Below, one piece after another: positions 23,161-30,541 of a stretch of 64,000 nt of DNA. Positions within the stretch are counted from its first letter, which is position 1. The number at the start of each line of letters is the position of its first letter. The stretch lies in the NCBI RefSeq assembly GCF_003014555.1, contig NZ_PYGE01000001.1:124001-188000 (forward strand), read 5' to 3'. Source of the DNA: Haloactinopolyspora alba (lineage in GTDB: Bacteria; Actinomycetota; Actinomycetes; Jiangellales; Jiangellaceae). The notes beneath the pieces are model-generated. The model saw only the letters and a list, made by a program, of their open reading frames with translations. It made no database searches and had not been told where the DNA came from. The position numbers and the translations under genes were made by a program.

Positions 23161-24075
23161 CTAAATGCGTGTCCAGGTGATGCACGCTGAGAGCAGGACG
23201 GCGGCTCGGTAGGTGATGGCGAGCTTGTCGTAGCGGGTGGCCAGGGCGAAGCAGCGTTCGACGACGTTGCGGCCCTTGTAGGTCACGGCGTCCAGCGTTG
23301 GTGGGCGCCCGCCGGCGGAACCCTTGTGCTGGCGGGCGGCGGTCTCGTCCTTCTTCTGCGGGATCACCGCCTTGATGCCCCGGCCGGCAAGCATCCGGCG
23401 GGCCTTGCCGCTGGTGTACGCGCGGTCGGCGATCACGGTGTCGGGACGTGTACGTGGCCGTCCTGGTCCCAGGCGTGGGACGCGGATATCTGCCAGCACG
23501 TCGACGAGCACCGCGCCGTCGTTGCGCTGACCACCGGTGACCACGGCCGCGAGCGGGCGACCGCGCCCGTCGACCGCCGCGTGGATCTTCGTGCTCAGCC
23601 CGCCGCGCGAGCGACCGATGCCGTGACCAGCAGGCTCACGCTCACCCCCGAGCGGGCTGTGGACGAACCCGGCCGGTGTCGGCGTGTAGTTCGACGTCGC
23701 CCCCCTGTGTCCTGCTCCGGTCGCGAGGTGTTGGTGCCGTGCTGGTGGGCACGGCTGATCGTCGCGTCCACCGACACGTTCCAAACGATCTTCCCCGCCG
23801 CGTCGGCCTCCGCAAGTAGCCGCGCCAGCACGCGGTCCCAAGTCCCGTCACCGGCATACCGGCGGTGCCGCTTGCACACCGTTTTCCATGGCCCGAACTC
23901 CTCGCGCGGCAAGTCACGCCACGGGATCCCGGTCCGGTAGCGGTAGACGATCCCCTCGACCACCCGCCGGTTGTCACCAAACGGGCGCCCTCGGCCGACC
24001 GACGTTCGAGGGCAACATCGGCTCGATCTGCTCCCACTGCTCATCAGCCAGGGCCCGGTACCGCGAAGACGTCAC
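23161..24075 (-). pseudogene. IS5-family (IS427 group) transposase, frameshifted
   Basis: From the GTG at 24075 the frame reads SSRYRALADEQWEQIEPML and then stops early. One extra C near 23994-23997 shifts it, after which the next frame continues GRPFGDNRRVVEGIVYRYRT and SVDATISRAHQHGTNT. A second change of frame occurs at a run of six C (23700-23705, six G in the sense strand), which may be the programmed frameshift of this group. The last frame holds RSRGGLSTKIHAAVDG, VIADRAYTSGKARRML and NVVERCFALATRYDKLAITY with the DDE-type residues. The first shift probably inactivates the protein. Confidence 0.8.
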
Positions 24076-24110
24076 CCGGCCAGTCTGCCGCGCGCCTCAG
24101 CACCTATTAA

Positions 24111-24124
24111 GGAGACACGCCCTA
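24111..24124 (-). repeat. Right terminal inverted repeat with TA
   Basis: Reverse complement of this segment is TAGGGCGTGTCTCC, identical to the left copy at 21951-21964. It lies 36 bp beyond the transposase start, as expected for the true right end. Confidence 0.75.
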
Positions 24125-24307
24125 ACCCGCCGATGCGAAGCTCCGCGACAGTGGCCGCGAGCGTACTGCGCGCACGTGGTGCGCCAGCCTCCGTGACCGT
24201 CTGCGTATCGACGGTATGCCTTGCTCCAGCACCACGCCGGCCGTCGGGATTCGACAGCCGGTGGATGTCCTCCCTGGCAGTCCGTCTCGTGACAGGGTAG
24301 ATCTCGC
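24125..24307. other. Gene remnant interrupted by the transposon
   Basis: On the minus strand one frame reads DLSEIYPVTRRTAREDIHRL and continues to AATVAELRIGG before entering the transposon end. It looks like a small HTH-like or helical protein, but there is no start codon in good context and the 3' end is lost to the insertion. No other gene was seen in this stretch. Confidence 0.3.
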
Positions 24308-24925
24308 TCAGATCCGCAGGTTGCGCAGTACCGGAAGAATAGCGTCTGCCAGGGCTGCATGGCCGGCGTCGTTGGGATGCACCCCGTCGTCGCACAGAAG
24401 TTGCGGCGATCCGTTCACTGCCAAGCGGAACTGTTCGACATAGGTGAGACCCAGGTCACTGCTCGTGGTCGTGATCCATTCGTGAATTCGTGCAGCACGC
24501 GGTGACAGGTCGCTTGTAGGAAAGTACGCCGTGACCACGACGTGTGCACCATGTAGCTCCTCGCGGAGGCGGGTGAGATCTCGGCGGATACTCGCGTAGA
24601 TGTCTTCGCCATGCTCATCCATGAACTGAAGATCGTTGGCAGCAAGGCACACCACGACCACGTCGGGCGTCAACCGGATGGCCGCGTCCAGAAGGGTTGT
24701 GTCCGTCGACGACGGCGACAGTTCCCCACGACCGTCCCGCGGGCCGCGGCGACGGTAGTAACCCATTCCGTTGATCGCCAAGGCAACTTCCCGCCAGCCG
24801 AGCGTGTCGCTCATAATGCTCGGCCAACGGGCCCGTGGAGCAGTCGTACCGCGCCAGCCAGTGACGATGGAGTCGCCATAGAACACGGCGGTGGGATGGT
24901 TCCTGGCTTGATCGGGGGTCGGCAT
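24308..24925 (-). CDS. SGNH/GDSL-family hydrolase
   Basis: The 205-residue protein shows the four SGNH blocks: VFYGDSIVTGWRG (nucleophile Ser), INGMGYYRR, CLAANDL with the block III Asn, and DDGVHPNDAGH with the catalytic Asp/His. It is probably a cytoplasmic esterase or lipase; no signal peptide is present from the ATG at 24925. The frame stays open to 25000 and could add a short hydrophobic start (VVTVVAVFSVDSV), which would make a weak export signal, so the start is not certain. It is a cargo gene of unknown substrate. Confidence 0.82.
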   Translation of the reverse strand: MPTPDQARNHPTAVFYGDSIVTGWRGTTAPRARWPSIMSDTLGWREVALAINGMGYYRRRGPRDGRGELSPSSTDTTLLDAAIRLTPDVVVVCLAANDLQFMDEHGEDIYASIRRDLTRLREELHGAHVVVTAYFPTSDLSPRAARIHEWITTTSSDLGLTYVEQFRLAVNGSPQLLCDDGVHPNDAGHAALADAILPVLRNLRI

Positions 24926-24996
24926 CGCGCGAACGCTATCAACGCTGAATACGGCCACCACGGTTACGACCCCTTCCCGCACTACATAAGCCCGGT

Positions 24997-25305
24997 TCAC
25001 CCAACGCAGCGTTGAAAAACGGCATCGCGCACCGCGGCCGCCTCTCGCACACCGGGATCGTGGTCTGCGTCGCTTCCGAGAGCGGAGCGAACGGCGTGAC
25101 GCCGCTTCCGGTACACGATGTGAGCCGCGACGAGCATGTCCCGGTCGGCGCTGGGCAGGTCACGGACCCACTGCCGTATCCGGGTCCAGCTCAGCTCGTC
25201 CGCACCGTCATCGCGGTCCGGCAGAACGATGCCTGTCCACGTGGTCCGGTAGGCCGGTCCACCTGACCACAGCTCGGCCCCGCAGCCGCCACAGTCCCGG
25301 CCCAC
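24997..25305 (-). CDS. Zinc-finger-containing hypothetical (overlaps 25191-25406)
   Basis: The 102-residue frame starts at a GTG and contains CGGCGAELW near the start, then a charged helical region (WTRIRQWVRDLPSADRDML). It has the composition of a real protein. The frame upstream of its GTG (RRTGRGDLV) does not begin with a start codon. The preceding gene in the other frame ends in shadow-like sequence, so the two may be one gene split by a frameshift near 25290-25300. Confidence 0.5.
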   Translation of the reverse strand: MGRDCGGCGAELWSGGPAYRTTWTGIVLPDRDDGADELSWTRIRQWVRDLPSADRDMLVAAHIVYRKRRHAVRSALGSDADHDPGVREAAAVRDAVFQRCVG

Positions 25306-25406
25306 GAGATCACCTCGTCCGGTGCGACGACCAGGTCGCCAGCGAGGGATCCGGTGAAGTAGTACCGCAGGATCGTCAGCTCGAACGGGCTCAGATCGGT
25401 AGCCAT
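25191..25406 (-). CDS. Small hypothetical with strong start signals, possibly frameshifted
   Basis: The ATG at 25406 has TGGGAGG nine bases upstream and a leader-motif copy 30 bp upstream, so this is a genuine translation start. The first about 38 residues (LSPFELTILRYYFTGSLAGD, then DEVISWAG) read as a real N-terminus. After that the frame becomes low-complexity while the good coding signal continues in the frame of 24997-25305. A one-base indel or sequencing error near 25295 would explain both. Confidence 0.5.
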   Translation of the reverse strand: MATDLSPFELTILRYYFTGSLAGDLVVAPDEVISWAGTVAAAGPSCGQVDRPTGPRGQASFCRTAMTVRTS

Positions 25407-25436
25407 GCCGGGTCCTCCCAGTCAGTCGACGTTGTC

Positions 25437-25468
25437 TTCACTGAATGGGTGGCCCGCCGGTGCGCACA
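25437..25468 (-). promoter_or_regulatory. ICE leader motif, copy 6
   Basis: Toward the gene: TGTGCGC, 10-bp spacer, CACCC, ATTCA, GTGAA. It is 30 bp from the ATG at 25406. Between motif and start is TCGACTGACTGGGAGG, which is repeated exactly upstream of 39625. Confidence 0.62.
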
Positions 25469-25570
25469 CACGCCGGTGCCCTACAGTCGCTGTCACTAAG
25501 GGCTGCGTGTACGGCTCAACGTTGCGTATACTGGGCTTCAGGCCGGTCCATCGCGGTGGATTCGGAAGTG

Positions 25571-25609
25571 AACCCGGGAAGTTCCCGCTCGGAGTGGGGT
25601 CCCGGGTTT
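25571..25609. terminator. Hairpin after the DUF3800 gene
   Basis: AACCCGGGA (25571) pairs with TCCCGGGTT (25600), and an inner CCCGCTCGGAGTGGGG may stack. It lies 15 bp past the DUF3800 stop on the minus strand. No clear T-run is present on either strand. Confidence 0.5.
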
Positions 25610-25623
25610 CGCGCTGTCTGGGG

Positions 25624-26190
25624 TCAGATCACCAGTTCAGTGATCTTGCCGTCGAGGATGTCCCGGTAGGTGGGGTCGCCAGCATAGGCAGACATCACCG
25701 CGCCGACGGCGATATCCGCGACCGCCAGCAACGGCGTCGAGGGCCCTGGCACGTGATCGAGTCGGAACGGTCCGGAGATAATCTTCTGATTGCGCAGGCC
25801 GAGCAGCAACTGCACGTCTCGCGCGTTCTGCTTCGCTTCGCGGGCCTCGGCGATTACCTGGGTAACGCCCAGGTCGCACAGCTCGGGCAACAGGCGGGTT
25901 AGACACTGCCTCCTGCGCCTTTCGGGCCTGGTGCCCGACGGCGCCGCAGCCAAGACAACGACGAGATGCTCGACCCCAGCCAACTCCGCTACCGTGCGTG
26001 CCAGCAGTGTCCGGCGTTCGGTCTTGTGTTCGTCGTACCAGTGCAGCTTCCGCGACCGCGGTACCGTGATCGCGCGGAGCGCATCGGCGATCTCCTCGGC
26101 GGCCGTAGTATCGATCAGCGACGCGGCCAAGCTGTACGTATGGCCCCGGTACACGGCCTCGCACTCGTCGACGTAGGCGGTCCAGGTCAC
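25624..26190 (-). CDS. DUF3800-like protein (RNase H-like fold)
   Basis: The 188-residue protein begins TAYVDECEAVY, the D-E start motif of DUF3800, and has YSLAASLID, KLHWYDEHKTERR and a C-terminal LAVADIAVGAVMSAYAGD with the late conserved Asp. DUF3800 is predicted to have an RNase H-like fold and occurs on mobile elements and in defence contexts. Its role is not established. The GTG start overlaps the serine recombinase stop by 4 bp, so the two are one operon, and the protein may modulate or accompany recombination. Confidence 0.78.
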   Translation of the reverse strand: MTWTAYVDECEAVYRGHTYSLAASLIDTTAAEEIADALRAITVPRSRKLHWYDEHKTERRTLLARTVAELAGVEHLVVVLAAAPSGTRPERRRRQCLTRLLPELCDLGVTQVIAEAREAKQNARDVQLLLGLRNQKIISGPFRLDHVPGPSTPLLAVADIAVGAVMSAYAGDPTYRDILDGKITELVI

Positions 26191-26849
26191 GACCGACCTG
26201 TTCCGAGCGCCCGGGTGTTGGCGACGCTGCGGAGTTCTTGCAGGTCGGGGATGTGGTTGTACAGGGTGCCGCGACTGACACCGAGGATCCGCGCGATGGA
26301 GTCGACGGTGTGGTCCGGGTTGGGCAGCATGTCCCGTGCGGCGCGGATCAGGTCGTCGGTGACCACCGTCGGGCGGCCACCGACGCGGCCGCGGGAGCGG
26401 GCGGCGGCGAGGCCTTCGTGGGTGCCGGCGACGATGAGCTCGCGGACGAATTCCGACAGTGCGGCGAACACGTGGAAGATCAACCTGCCGCCGGGTGTGG
26501 TGGTGTCGAGCTGTTCGTGCAGGCTGCGGAACCCGACGTCACGGGCCCGGAGGTCGGCGACCATGGTGATCAGGTCGTGCAGGGTGCGCCCGTAGCGGTC
26601 CAGGCTCGGCACCACCAGCGTGTCCCCGGCGGTGAGGAACGCGTGCGCGGCCTTCAACTCGGGGCGTTCGGCGGTGCGGCCGGACTTCTTGTCCGCGAAC
26701 ACCCGCCGGCACCCGGCCTGCTGCAACTGGTCGATCTGCCGGTCCAGGTTCTGCTCGGTCGTGGACACGAGGGCGTAGCCGATCAGGATCTCCGAGCGCC
26801 GCGCCGGCGAGGGAGTGAGCAGATCGTCGGGGTCGGCGGCGTTCGTCAT
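26187..26849 (-). CDS. Serine recombinase (resolvase/invertase family)
   Basis: The 220-residue protein has the catalytic-domain start GYALVSTTEQNLDRQ with the nucleophile Ser in VST, then ADKKSGRTAERPEL, VVPSLDRYGRTL and GFRSLHEQLDTTTPGGRL. A C-terminal Hin-like HTH (DSIARILGVSRGTLYNHI) follows. The catalytic residues look intact. The ATG at 26849 is used; a frame extension to 26894 crosses an inverted repeat. Upstream lies an array of repeated half-sites (26862-26980) that is probably its recombination or operator site. It could act as an inversion/resolution enzyme within the ICE or as a separate cargo transposon. Confidence 0.9.
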   Translation of the reverse strand: MTNAADPDDLLTPSPARRSEILIGYALVSTTEQNLDRQIDQLQQAGCRRVFADKKSGRTAERPELKAAHAFLTAGDTLVVPSLDRYGRTLHDLITMVADLRARDVGFRSLHEQLDTTTPGGRLIFHVFAALSEFVRELIVAGTHEGLAAARSRGRVGGRPTVVTDDLIRAARDMLPNPDHTVDSIARILGVSRGTLYNHIPDLQELRSVANTRALGTGRS

Positions 26850-26861
26850 GACCCCGTATCG

Positions 26862-26980
26862 TGTCAGCAATCGCCGACAGGGTGTTGCTGACACCCGGGG
26901 GTTGTCGGGAATTCCTGACGTCGGTGGCCTGCGGATTCGTGGTCCTCGGGGTGATGTCAGGAAACGATTGTCTACTGACG
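26862..26980. repeat. Cluster of seven TGTCRG half-sites upstream of the recombinase
   Basis: Copies of a TGTCRGSAAT-like element lie at 26862-26871 (+), 26870-26879 (-), 26884-26893 (-), 26903-26912 (+), 26911-26920 (-), 26955-26964 (+) and a weaker CGTCAGTAGA at 26971-26980 (-). Two pairs form dyads: GTGTCAGCAA with TTGCTGACAC (26861-26894, perfect 10 bp) and GTCGGGAATTCCTGAC (26904-26919). Multiple dyads next to a serine recombinase resemble a res site with sub-sites. Confidence 0.65.
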
Positions 26981-27012
26981 TTCAGTTGGAGCGACGCGCG
27001 TTCATGGAAAGT

Positions 27013-27048
27013 GGGCCCCGGGAGCGTGATTCGTGCTCCTCGGGGCCC
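27013..27048. terminator. Strong GC hairpin
   Basis: GGGCCCCGGGAGC pairs with GCTCCTCGGGGCCC with one bulged or mismatched base and an eight-base loop. It sits between the 3' end of the DUF3238 gene (minus) and the recombinase site and is likely the terminator for the former. The weak A/T run (AAAGT on the left) fits minus-strand reading. Confidence 0.6.
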
Positions 27049-27131
27049 AACCGCTCCACCACGCAGCAGCGTGCACGATGCGCCAGTCACGTCCGGCACG
27101 AGCTACACTCCTCGCGCATGACTGATACTGC

Positions 27132-28520
27132 CTATTGGGGATTGCACAAACGCGACCACAAGAGGATGTTCAAATCAATGTCAACCGTCGCATTTGGAGC
27201 AGGCGGAGCCAGAAACTCAAATCCACGATTATTGAATCGATAGAGACACTTGTTGGCTCGGTGATTCCCGTTCACGTAATAATCGACGCCAATTTCGTGC
27301 GATGGTGCCTGATCGTGTTCACCGACAATCGATACACGACCGCCAGGATGAGAAAAGAAGGCAGCACCGTAACTGATCGCAGGCGCCGCTCCGCCTGCAC
27401 ACAGCGGATCGCTAGCATCATGTTCCAAATACGTGTAGGCCATATCTGGTTCGTAGTTCTGGTAGATCGGTTCCCAGTTCAAATCAGATTCAGCCTCTTC
27501 AACCGTTTCGAAATAGTACCATTCATCGAGTGGTTCAGGAGCTTCTTCGGTGATCTTCTCGTCGATAGCGGTCGTACCCACCTTCCCGTGCCATGAGGCA
27601 GTTGAAGTTGTTGGATCGGTAGCCCCTTGAGGCGTGTAGAACCGACTCCGCCACCGCGTGGACGTGCGTGATGATTCCTCACCCGGAATATCCCAGCCGA
27701 AATTGCCTGATTCGGTGAATTCTCTTGGGATTCCATCCGCTCCGATAGCAAAGAATTCATTGATTGTCTGGGCGGCCGTGCCATCCCCGCGGAATAGGTG
27801 ATCAGACGGGAGGATGAGTTCGGGACAGAGCACTTGTGACAAGGAACTTTCGACATGATGGGGTGGAATAAATGTGTTCCACCATACATTGTGTCCTTCG
27901 ACCCTCTCCTCCTGATTGATCTCCTTACCGTCAGACAGCTCCATGGCCTTGACTTCAGAGAAGGTCCGTCCGCGATAATCTCGCCGCTCTGGTACATCAA
28001 TCATGAAGAAGTATGGTTTGAACGTGCCGACAGAACCATTGGTGTGGAGCGCGCGTATCTTGTACAGATGACCCCTTCTTGGGTCAGCTCTTCGATCCAC
28101 AAATTGGGTCGAGCTAACAGTCTCGATCGCGCGACCATCGCGAACAATCTGCCAGGTAGTTGCCGAAGATACTTCGTCCGGAACACCCCAGTCCAATGCG
28201 ATTTGTTCGGCGTCAGCAGTCCACTCGATCAGTTGGTGATTCGCGCTTTGCGCCGTCCGCTCGACTCGCAGTTCTTGGTCCTTAACAACATCCGACGAAT
28301 CAAGCGAGAGTTTCAACAGCAATTCTCGAGTAGACCCCGCGCTCGGGGCACTTTTCGGCGCCATCCCAGAGTTCTCGAGCGAAAGAGTGACAATCGACTC
28401 GGAACCAACGTCAGATTCGGCAAGTGCTCTCGTTTCGTAAACGGACGCTACCGCGAGTCCAGTGGCGATAGATAATGCACAATACGCCAGATTTCGGGAG
28501 CACTGTAAGGCTTTAGACAT
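27132..28520 (-). CDS. Secreted DUF3238-like protein, AT-richer cargo
   Basis: The 462-residue protein starts with a signal peptide (ALQCSRNLAYCALSIATGLAVAS, then ALAES). A fibronectin-like middle follows (VDRRADPRRGHLYKIRAL). The C-terminal half has FNTFIPP-like (WWNTFIPPHHV) and GEHDQAPSHEIGVDYY, the hallmark of DUF3238. This family is extracellular and uncharacterised. The base composition is clearly lower in GC than the neighbours and codons include many with A or T in third position, pointing to recent transfer. GGGG lies five bases before the ATG at 28520. It could be an adhesin- or effector-like secreted product. Confidence 0.72.
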   Translation of the reverse strand: MSKALQCSRNLAYCALSIATGLAVASVYETRALAESDVGSESIVTLSLENSGMAPKSAPSAGSTRELLLKLSLDSSDVVKDQELRVERTAQSANHQLIEWTADAEQIALDWGVPDEVSSATTWQIVRDGRAIETVSSTQFVDRRADPRRGHLYKIRALHTNGSVGTFKPYFFMIDVPERRDYRGRTFSEVKAMELSDGKEINQEERVEGHNVWWNTFIPPHHVESSLSQVLCPELILPSDHLFRGDGTAAQTINEFFAIGADGIPREFTESGNFGWDIPGEESSRTSTRWRSRFYTPQGATDPTTSTASWHGKVGTTAIDEKITEEAPEPLDEWYYFETVEEAESDLNWEPIYQNYEPDMAYTYLEHDASDPLCAGGAAPAISYGAAFFSHPGGRVSIVGEHDQAPSHEIGVDYYVNGNHRANKCLYRFNNRGFEFLAPPAPNATVDIDLNILLWSRLCNPQ

Positions 28521-28722
28521 CGACACCCCAAAGAATTTTGCCCGTCACACGTCCAATTCTGGCAATATCGTCGACGATTTCCCCATCTGACCACTTATGA
28601 TGCATCCGGTCAATGTGGTGTAAATCACAAGCTTTTGCTGCCCGGCCATGCCGGCCCTGTACAGCGCAGTCTCGATGCCGGAGAACATCGACCTGCGAGG
28701 TGGGTCTTGACTTGAACTCCAT
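28513..28722 (-). CDS. Hypothetical His/Cys-rich small ORF
   Basis: The 69-residue frame overlaps the start of the secreted-protein gene by 8 bp. It contains CDLHHIDRMHHKWSDGE, which could bind a metal or be an HNH-like fragment. Only 19 bp separate it from the divergent membrane-protein gene, leaving little room for two promoters, so it may be the remains of a larger gene. Composition matches the AT-richer island. Confidence 0.35.
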   Translation of the reverse strand: MEFKSRPTSQVDVLRHRDCAVQGRHGRAAKACDLHHIDRMHHKWSDGEIVDDIARIGRVTGKILWGVDV

Positions 28723-28741
28723 GATATGGTATTAAAAGAAT

Positions 28742-29200
28742 ATGTGGCGTCGAAAGAGCCAAATGCCCGATCCTCGAGTTCGCTATCGCAAGCCTTTGGA
28801 GCTTCCCGATTTCGCTTGGGGCGCATTTGGTGCGTATTTGACTGCGTGTGCCGCGATGGGATTCTTAGGAACATTCGTAATCGATGACCAGTGGTCCGCA
28901 GGGCTCTTTTTGGCTGGCGTGACCGCTGTTGCTGCCGTTCCGATTCTCACGCTTATTGTTATACCGACGACATTCTTTATCGAGAGAAAATTCAATCGGC
29001 ACGGACTGGCCAGTATACGTCGCCTGATAGGAATCTACAGTTTTCTCGGTATAGTAGTAGGGGCGCCTTGGGCGATGGCCGAATGGTCGATACTGATTGT
29101 GAGCATTTTAGCATCTCTTGTGGGGCGGGGTGTTGCCGAGCTAAGCAGTGTTCGTGAGCGGTCTGATCGGGATATATACTTAGATCCTCGCCGCAACTGA
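28742..29200 (+). CDS. Four-helix membrane protein, AT-richer cargo
   Basis: The 152-residue protein has hydrophobic segments near residues 27-47 (FGAYLTACAAMGFLGTFVID), 50-75 (LFLAGVTAVAAVPILTLIV), 95-117 (LIGIYSFLGIVVGAPWAMA) and 118-132 (SILIVSILASLVG). It ends in a short basic tail. No family was recognised. No good ribosome binding site precedes the ATG at 28742; ATG 28763 after GAAAGAG is an alternative. Base composition is like the secreted-protein gene opposite, so both probably arrived together. A transporter, immunity or anchoring role is possible but unsupported. Confidence 0.55.
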   Translation: MWRRKSQMPDPRVRYRKPLELPDFAWGAFGAYLTACAAMGFLGTFVIDDQWSAGLFLAGVTAVAAVPILTLIVIPTTFFIERKFNRHGLASIRRLIGIYSFLGIVVGAPWAMAEWSILIVSILASLVGRGVAELSSVRERSDRDIYLDPRRN

Positions 29201-29514
29201 CCATAATTGTCAGCGCCCGAGCTGCTGCCATTGACTAGTGGGCGAATCTTCGCGTGTTGCCTCATTTCAATAGGCTCGCGAGGGTTATTTCGTTGCGTCA
29301 TGTGGGAAGGTCCGGCTGAATGGGGTGAAGGCGTGGTTGACCGGTGGTTGGGTGCGTGTTCTTTCTTTGCCTGCGCGAGGATTTCCAGTTTGCCGGTCAG
29401 GGCGAGGATCTGCCGGGACGGGGCGGCGGCTTGTCTCGCAGGCCGAATTCCTCGAATTGGCCGTCGATGTACAGGGGGCAGCTGGATCGGCTCAGAGCGG
29501 TCGGAGGGCAGCGA
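29201..29514. other. Intergenic stretch with decayed coding traces
   Basis: On the minus strand, short readable pieces in different frames (LYIDGQFEEFGLRDK, then QILALTGKLEILAQAKKEHA) suggest a gene broken by frameshifts after the 29515-29793 gene. No intact start-to-stop frame has support. This marks the junction between the AT-richer cargo and the T4SS operon's 3' end. Confidence 0.4.
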
Positions 29515-29793
29515 TTACGGCAGGTCGGCGCCGATCAGGCCAGCGACGTGTTCGACGTTCGTGGTGATGTCTTGTCCGCCGAACAGCTCGGCTGGATCTC
29601 CGACGTTGGTGCTGAGCTGCCCGAGGATCGTGGCGAGGTCGTCGGCGAAGTCGAAGGGCCGCTCCCCGGCGGCTGTGAGGTACCGGTCGCGGGCGAGCTG
29701 TGTGAGCTCGTCTACGGCGACGTCGATGACCTCGTCACGGGACGTGATCATGATGTCGATCTCGTCGCCGTAATTGTCGATGCGGGTGGTCAT
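29515..29793 (-). CDS. Hypothetical acidic ICE protein
   Basis: The 92-residue protein (IDNYGDEIDIMITSRDEVID, FADDLATILGQL) is acidic and helical with no recognisable domain. It starts at the ATG at 29793 after GGAG and overlaps the HNH gene stop by 4 bp, placing it last in the T4SS operon that begins at 35805. Possibly a small cytoplasmic accessory protein of transfer. Confidence 0.6.
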   Translation of the reverse strand: MTTRIDNYGDEIDIMITSRDEVIDVAVDELTQLARDRYLTAAGERPFDFADDLATILGQLSTNVGDPAELFGGQDITTNVEHVAGLIGADLP

Positions 29794-30191
29794 GGGTGGT
29801 CTCCTTCTGGATGGTCGCCGCTGGTGTGGTGGCGGCGCAGGATGGTGATGAGCTGGGTGGTGGCGGTGGCGCGGTCGAGGCGGCGCCAGTGTTTGGAGGT
29901 GTCGAGGATCTGGTGCAGCTGTTCGTGGCAGGTCCGGCACATGGGCACGAGGTCGGTGTGGTGTTCGTGGCCGAGGTTGTCGTAGCTGGTGTGGTGCAGG
30001 TCGCCGGCCGCGAGCGTCCATTCGTGCTCACAGATGGCGCAGCGCGGTGTCTGCCCGGTGAGCAGGGTCTGGTCTCGGTACCAGCGTTCGCGGCGACGCC
30101 ACCAGGCGGGTGAGGTCATGTAGGTGGCGTAGCGGCGGCGGTAGGCCGCGCGGCGGGCGTCGACACGTGCGAGGGGCCGTAGCGGCCTCAC
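29790..30191 (-). CDS. HNH-type zinc-finger protein
   Basis: The 133-residue protein has an Arg-rich N-terminus and an HNH core: CAICEHEWTLAAGDLHHTSY, then DLVPMCRTCHEQLH. The two CxxC pairs and the HH / N-like / H arrangement match the McrA-like HNH fold. It could be a nicking or homing-type nuclease or a DNA-binding remnant. The GTG at 30191 follows GGGGAG and overlaps the upstream stop by 4 bp; a longer frame upstream is shadow. HNH proteins are frequent riders in actinobacterial T4SS operons. Confidence 0.8.
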   Translation of the reverse strand: MRPLRPLARVDARRAAYRRRYATYMTSPAWWRRRERWYRDQTLLTGQTPRCAICEHEWTLAAGDLHHTSYDNLGHEHHTDLVPMCRTCHEQLHQILDTSKHWRRLDRATATTQLITILRRHHTSGDHPEGDHP

Positions 30192-30541
30192 GATGCTCCC
30201 CTTCCCTGGCCCGCGGTGCTGGGCCCGTCGATGAGGCGGCGCAGGTGCCGGCGGGCGCGGGTGACGCGGAGCCGGTCGGCGGGCTGGTCGGTGCGGTAGG
30301 TGTCGAGGACGGTGAGCGCGCACCGGGCGGCCTGGTAGGGCGGGTGGGGTGCGTGGTCACCGATGTCGATGTGCTCGCCTGGCTGGCGGCCGACGGTGAG
30401 GGCGTCCATGGCGTCGCCGAGCACGGTCATGGCGAGCAGGTCCCGCATTGTCGGTCGTTCGGTGTCGAGGATGTACGCGGCGGAGGCGAGGATTTGCCAG
30501 GCTTCGCGGATCGCGGCCGGCGCCGTCGTCTGCGTGCTCAT
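30188..30541 (-). CDS. Hypothetical T4SS-operon protein
   Basis: The 117-residue helical protein (IREAWQILASAAYIL, PTMRDLLAMTVLGDAMDAL) overlaps the coupling-protein gene upstream and the HNH gene downstream by 4 bp each. It has no signal peptide or membrane helix, so it is probably cytoplasmic. No family was recognised. Tight coupling to the VirD4 gene suggests a coupling-protein accessory. Confidence 0.65.
   Translation of the reverse strand: MSTQTTAPAAIREAWQILASAAYILDTERPTMRDLLAMTVLGDAMDALTVGRQPGEHIDIGDHAPHPPYQAARCALTVLDTYRTDQPADRLRVTRARRHLRRLIDGPSTAGQGRGAS

Larger units (their letters stand above)
21953..24122. mobile_element. IS5/IS427-type unit with MerR-SDR passenger genes
   Basis: A 2170-bp segment bounded by identical 12-bp inverted repeats, each next to TA, holds the MerR and SDR genes plus an IS5-type transposase next to the right repeat. 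The transposase's own inner left end near 23153 is degenerate: GTCTCCTAAATG is readable but the outer bases differ. The outer repeat at 21953 may therefore be the functional left end. This would be an IS that captured passengers, or the remains of two IS copies around a regulator-enzyme pair. The right repeat abuts a broken reading frame, consistent with insertion into resident DNA. Confidence 0.6.
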
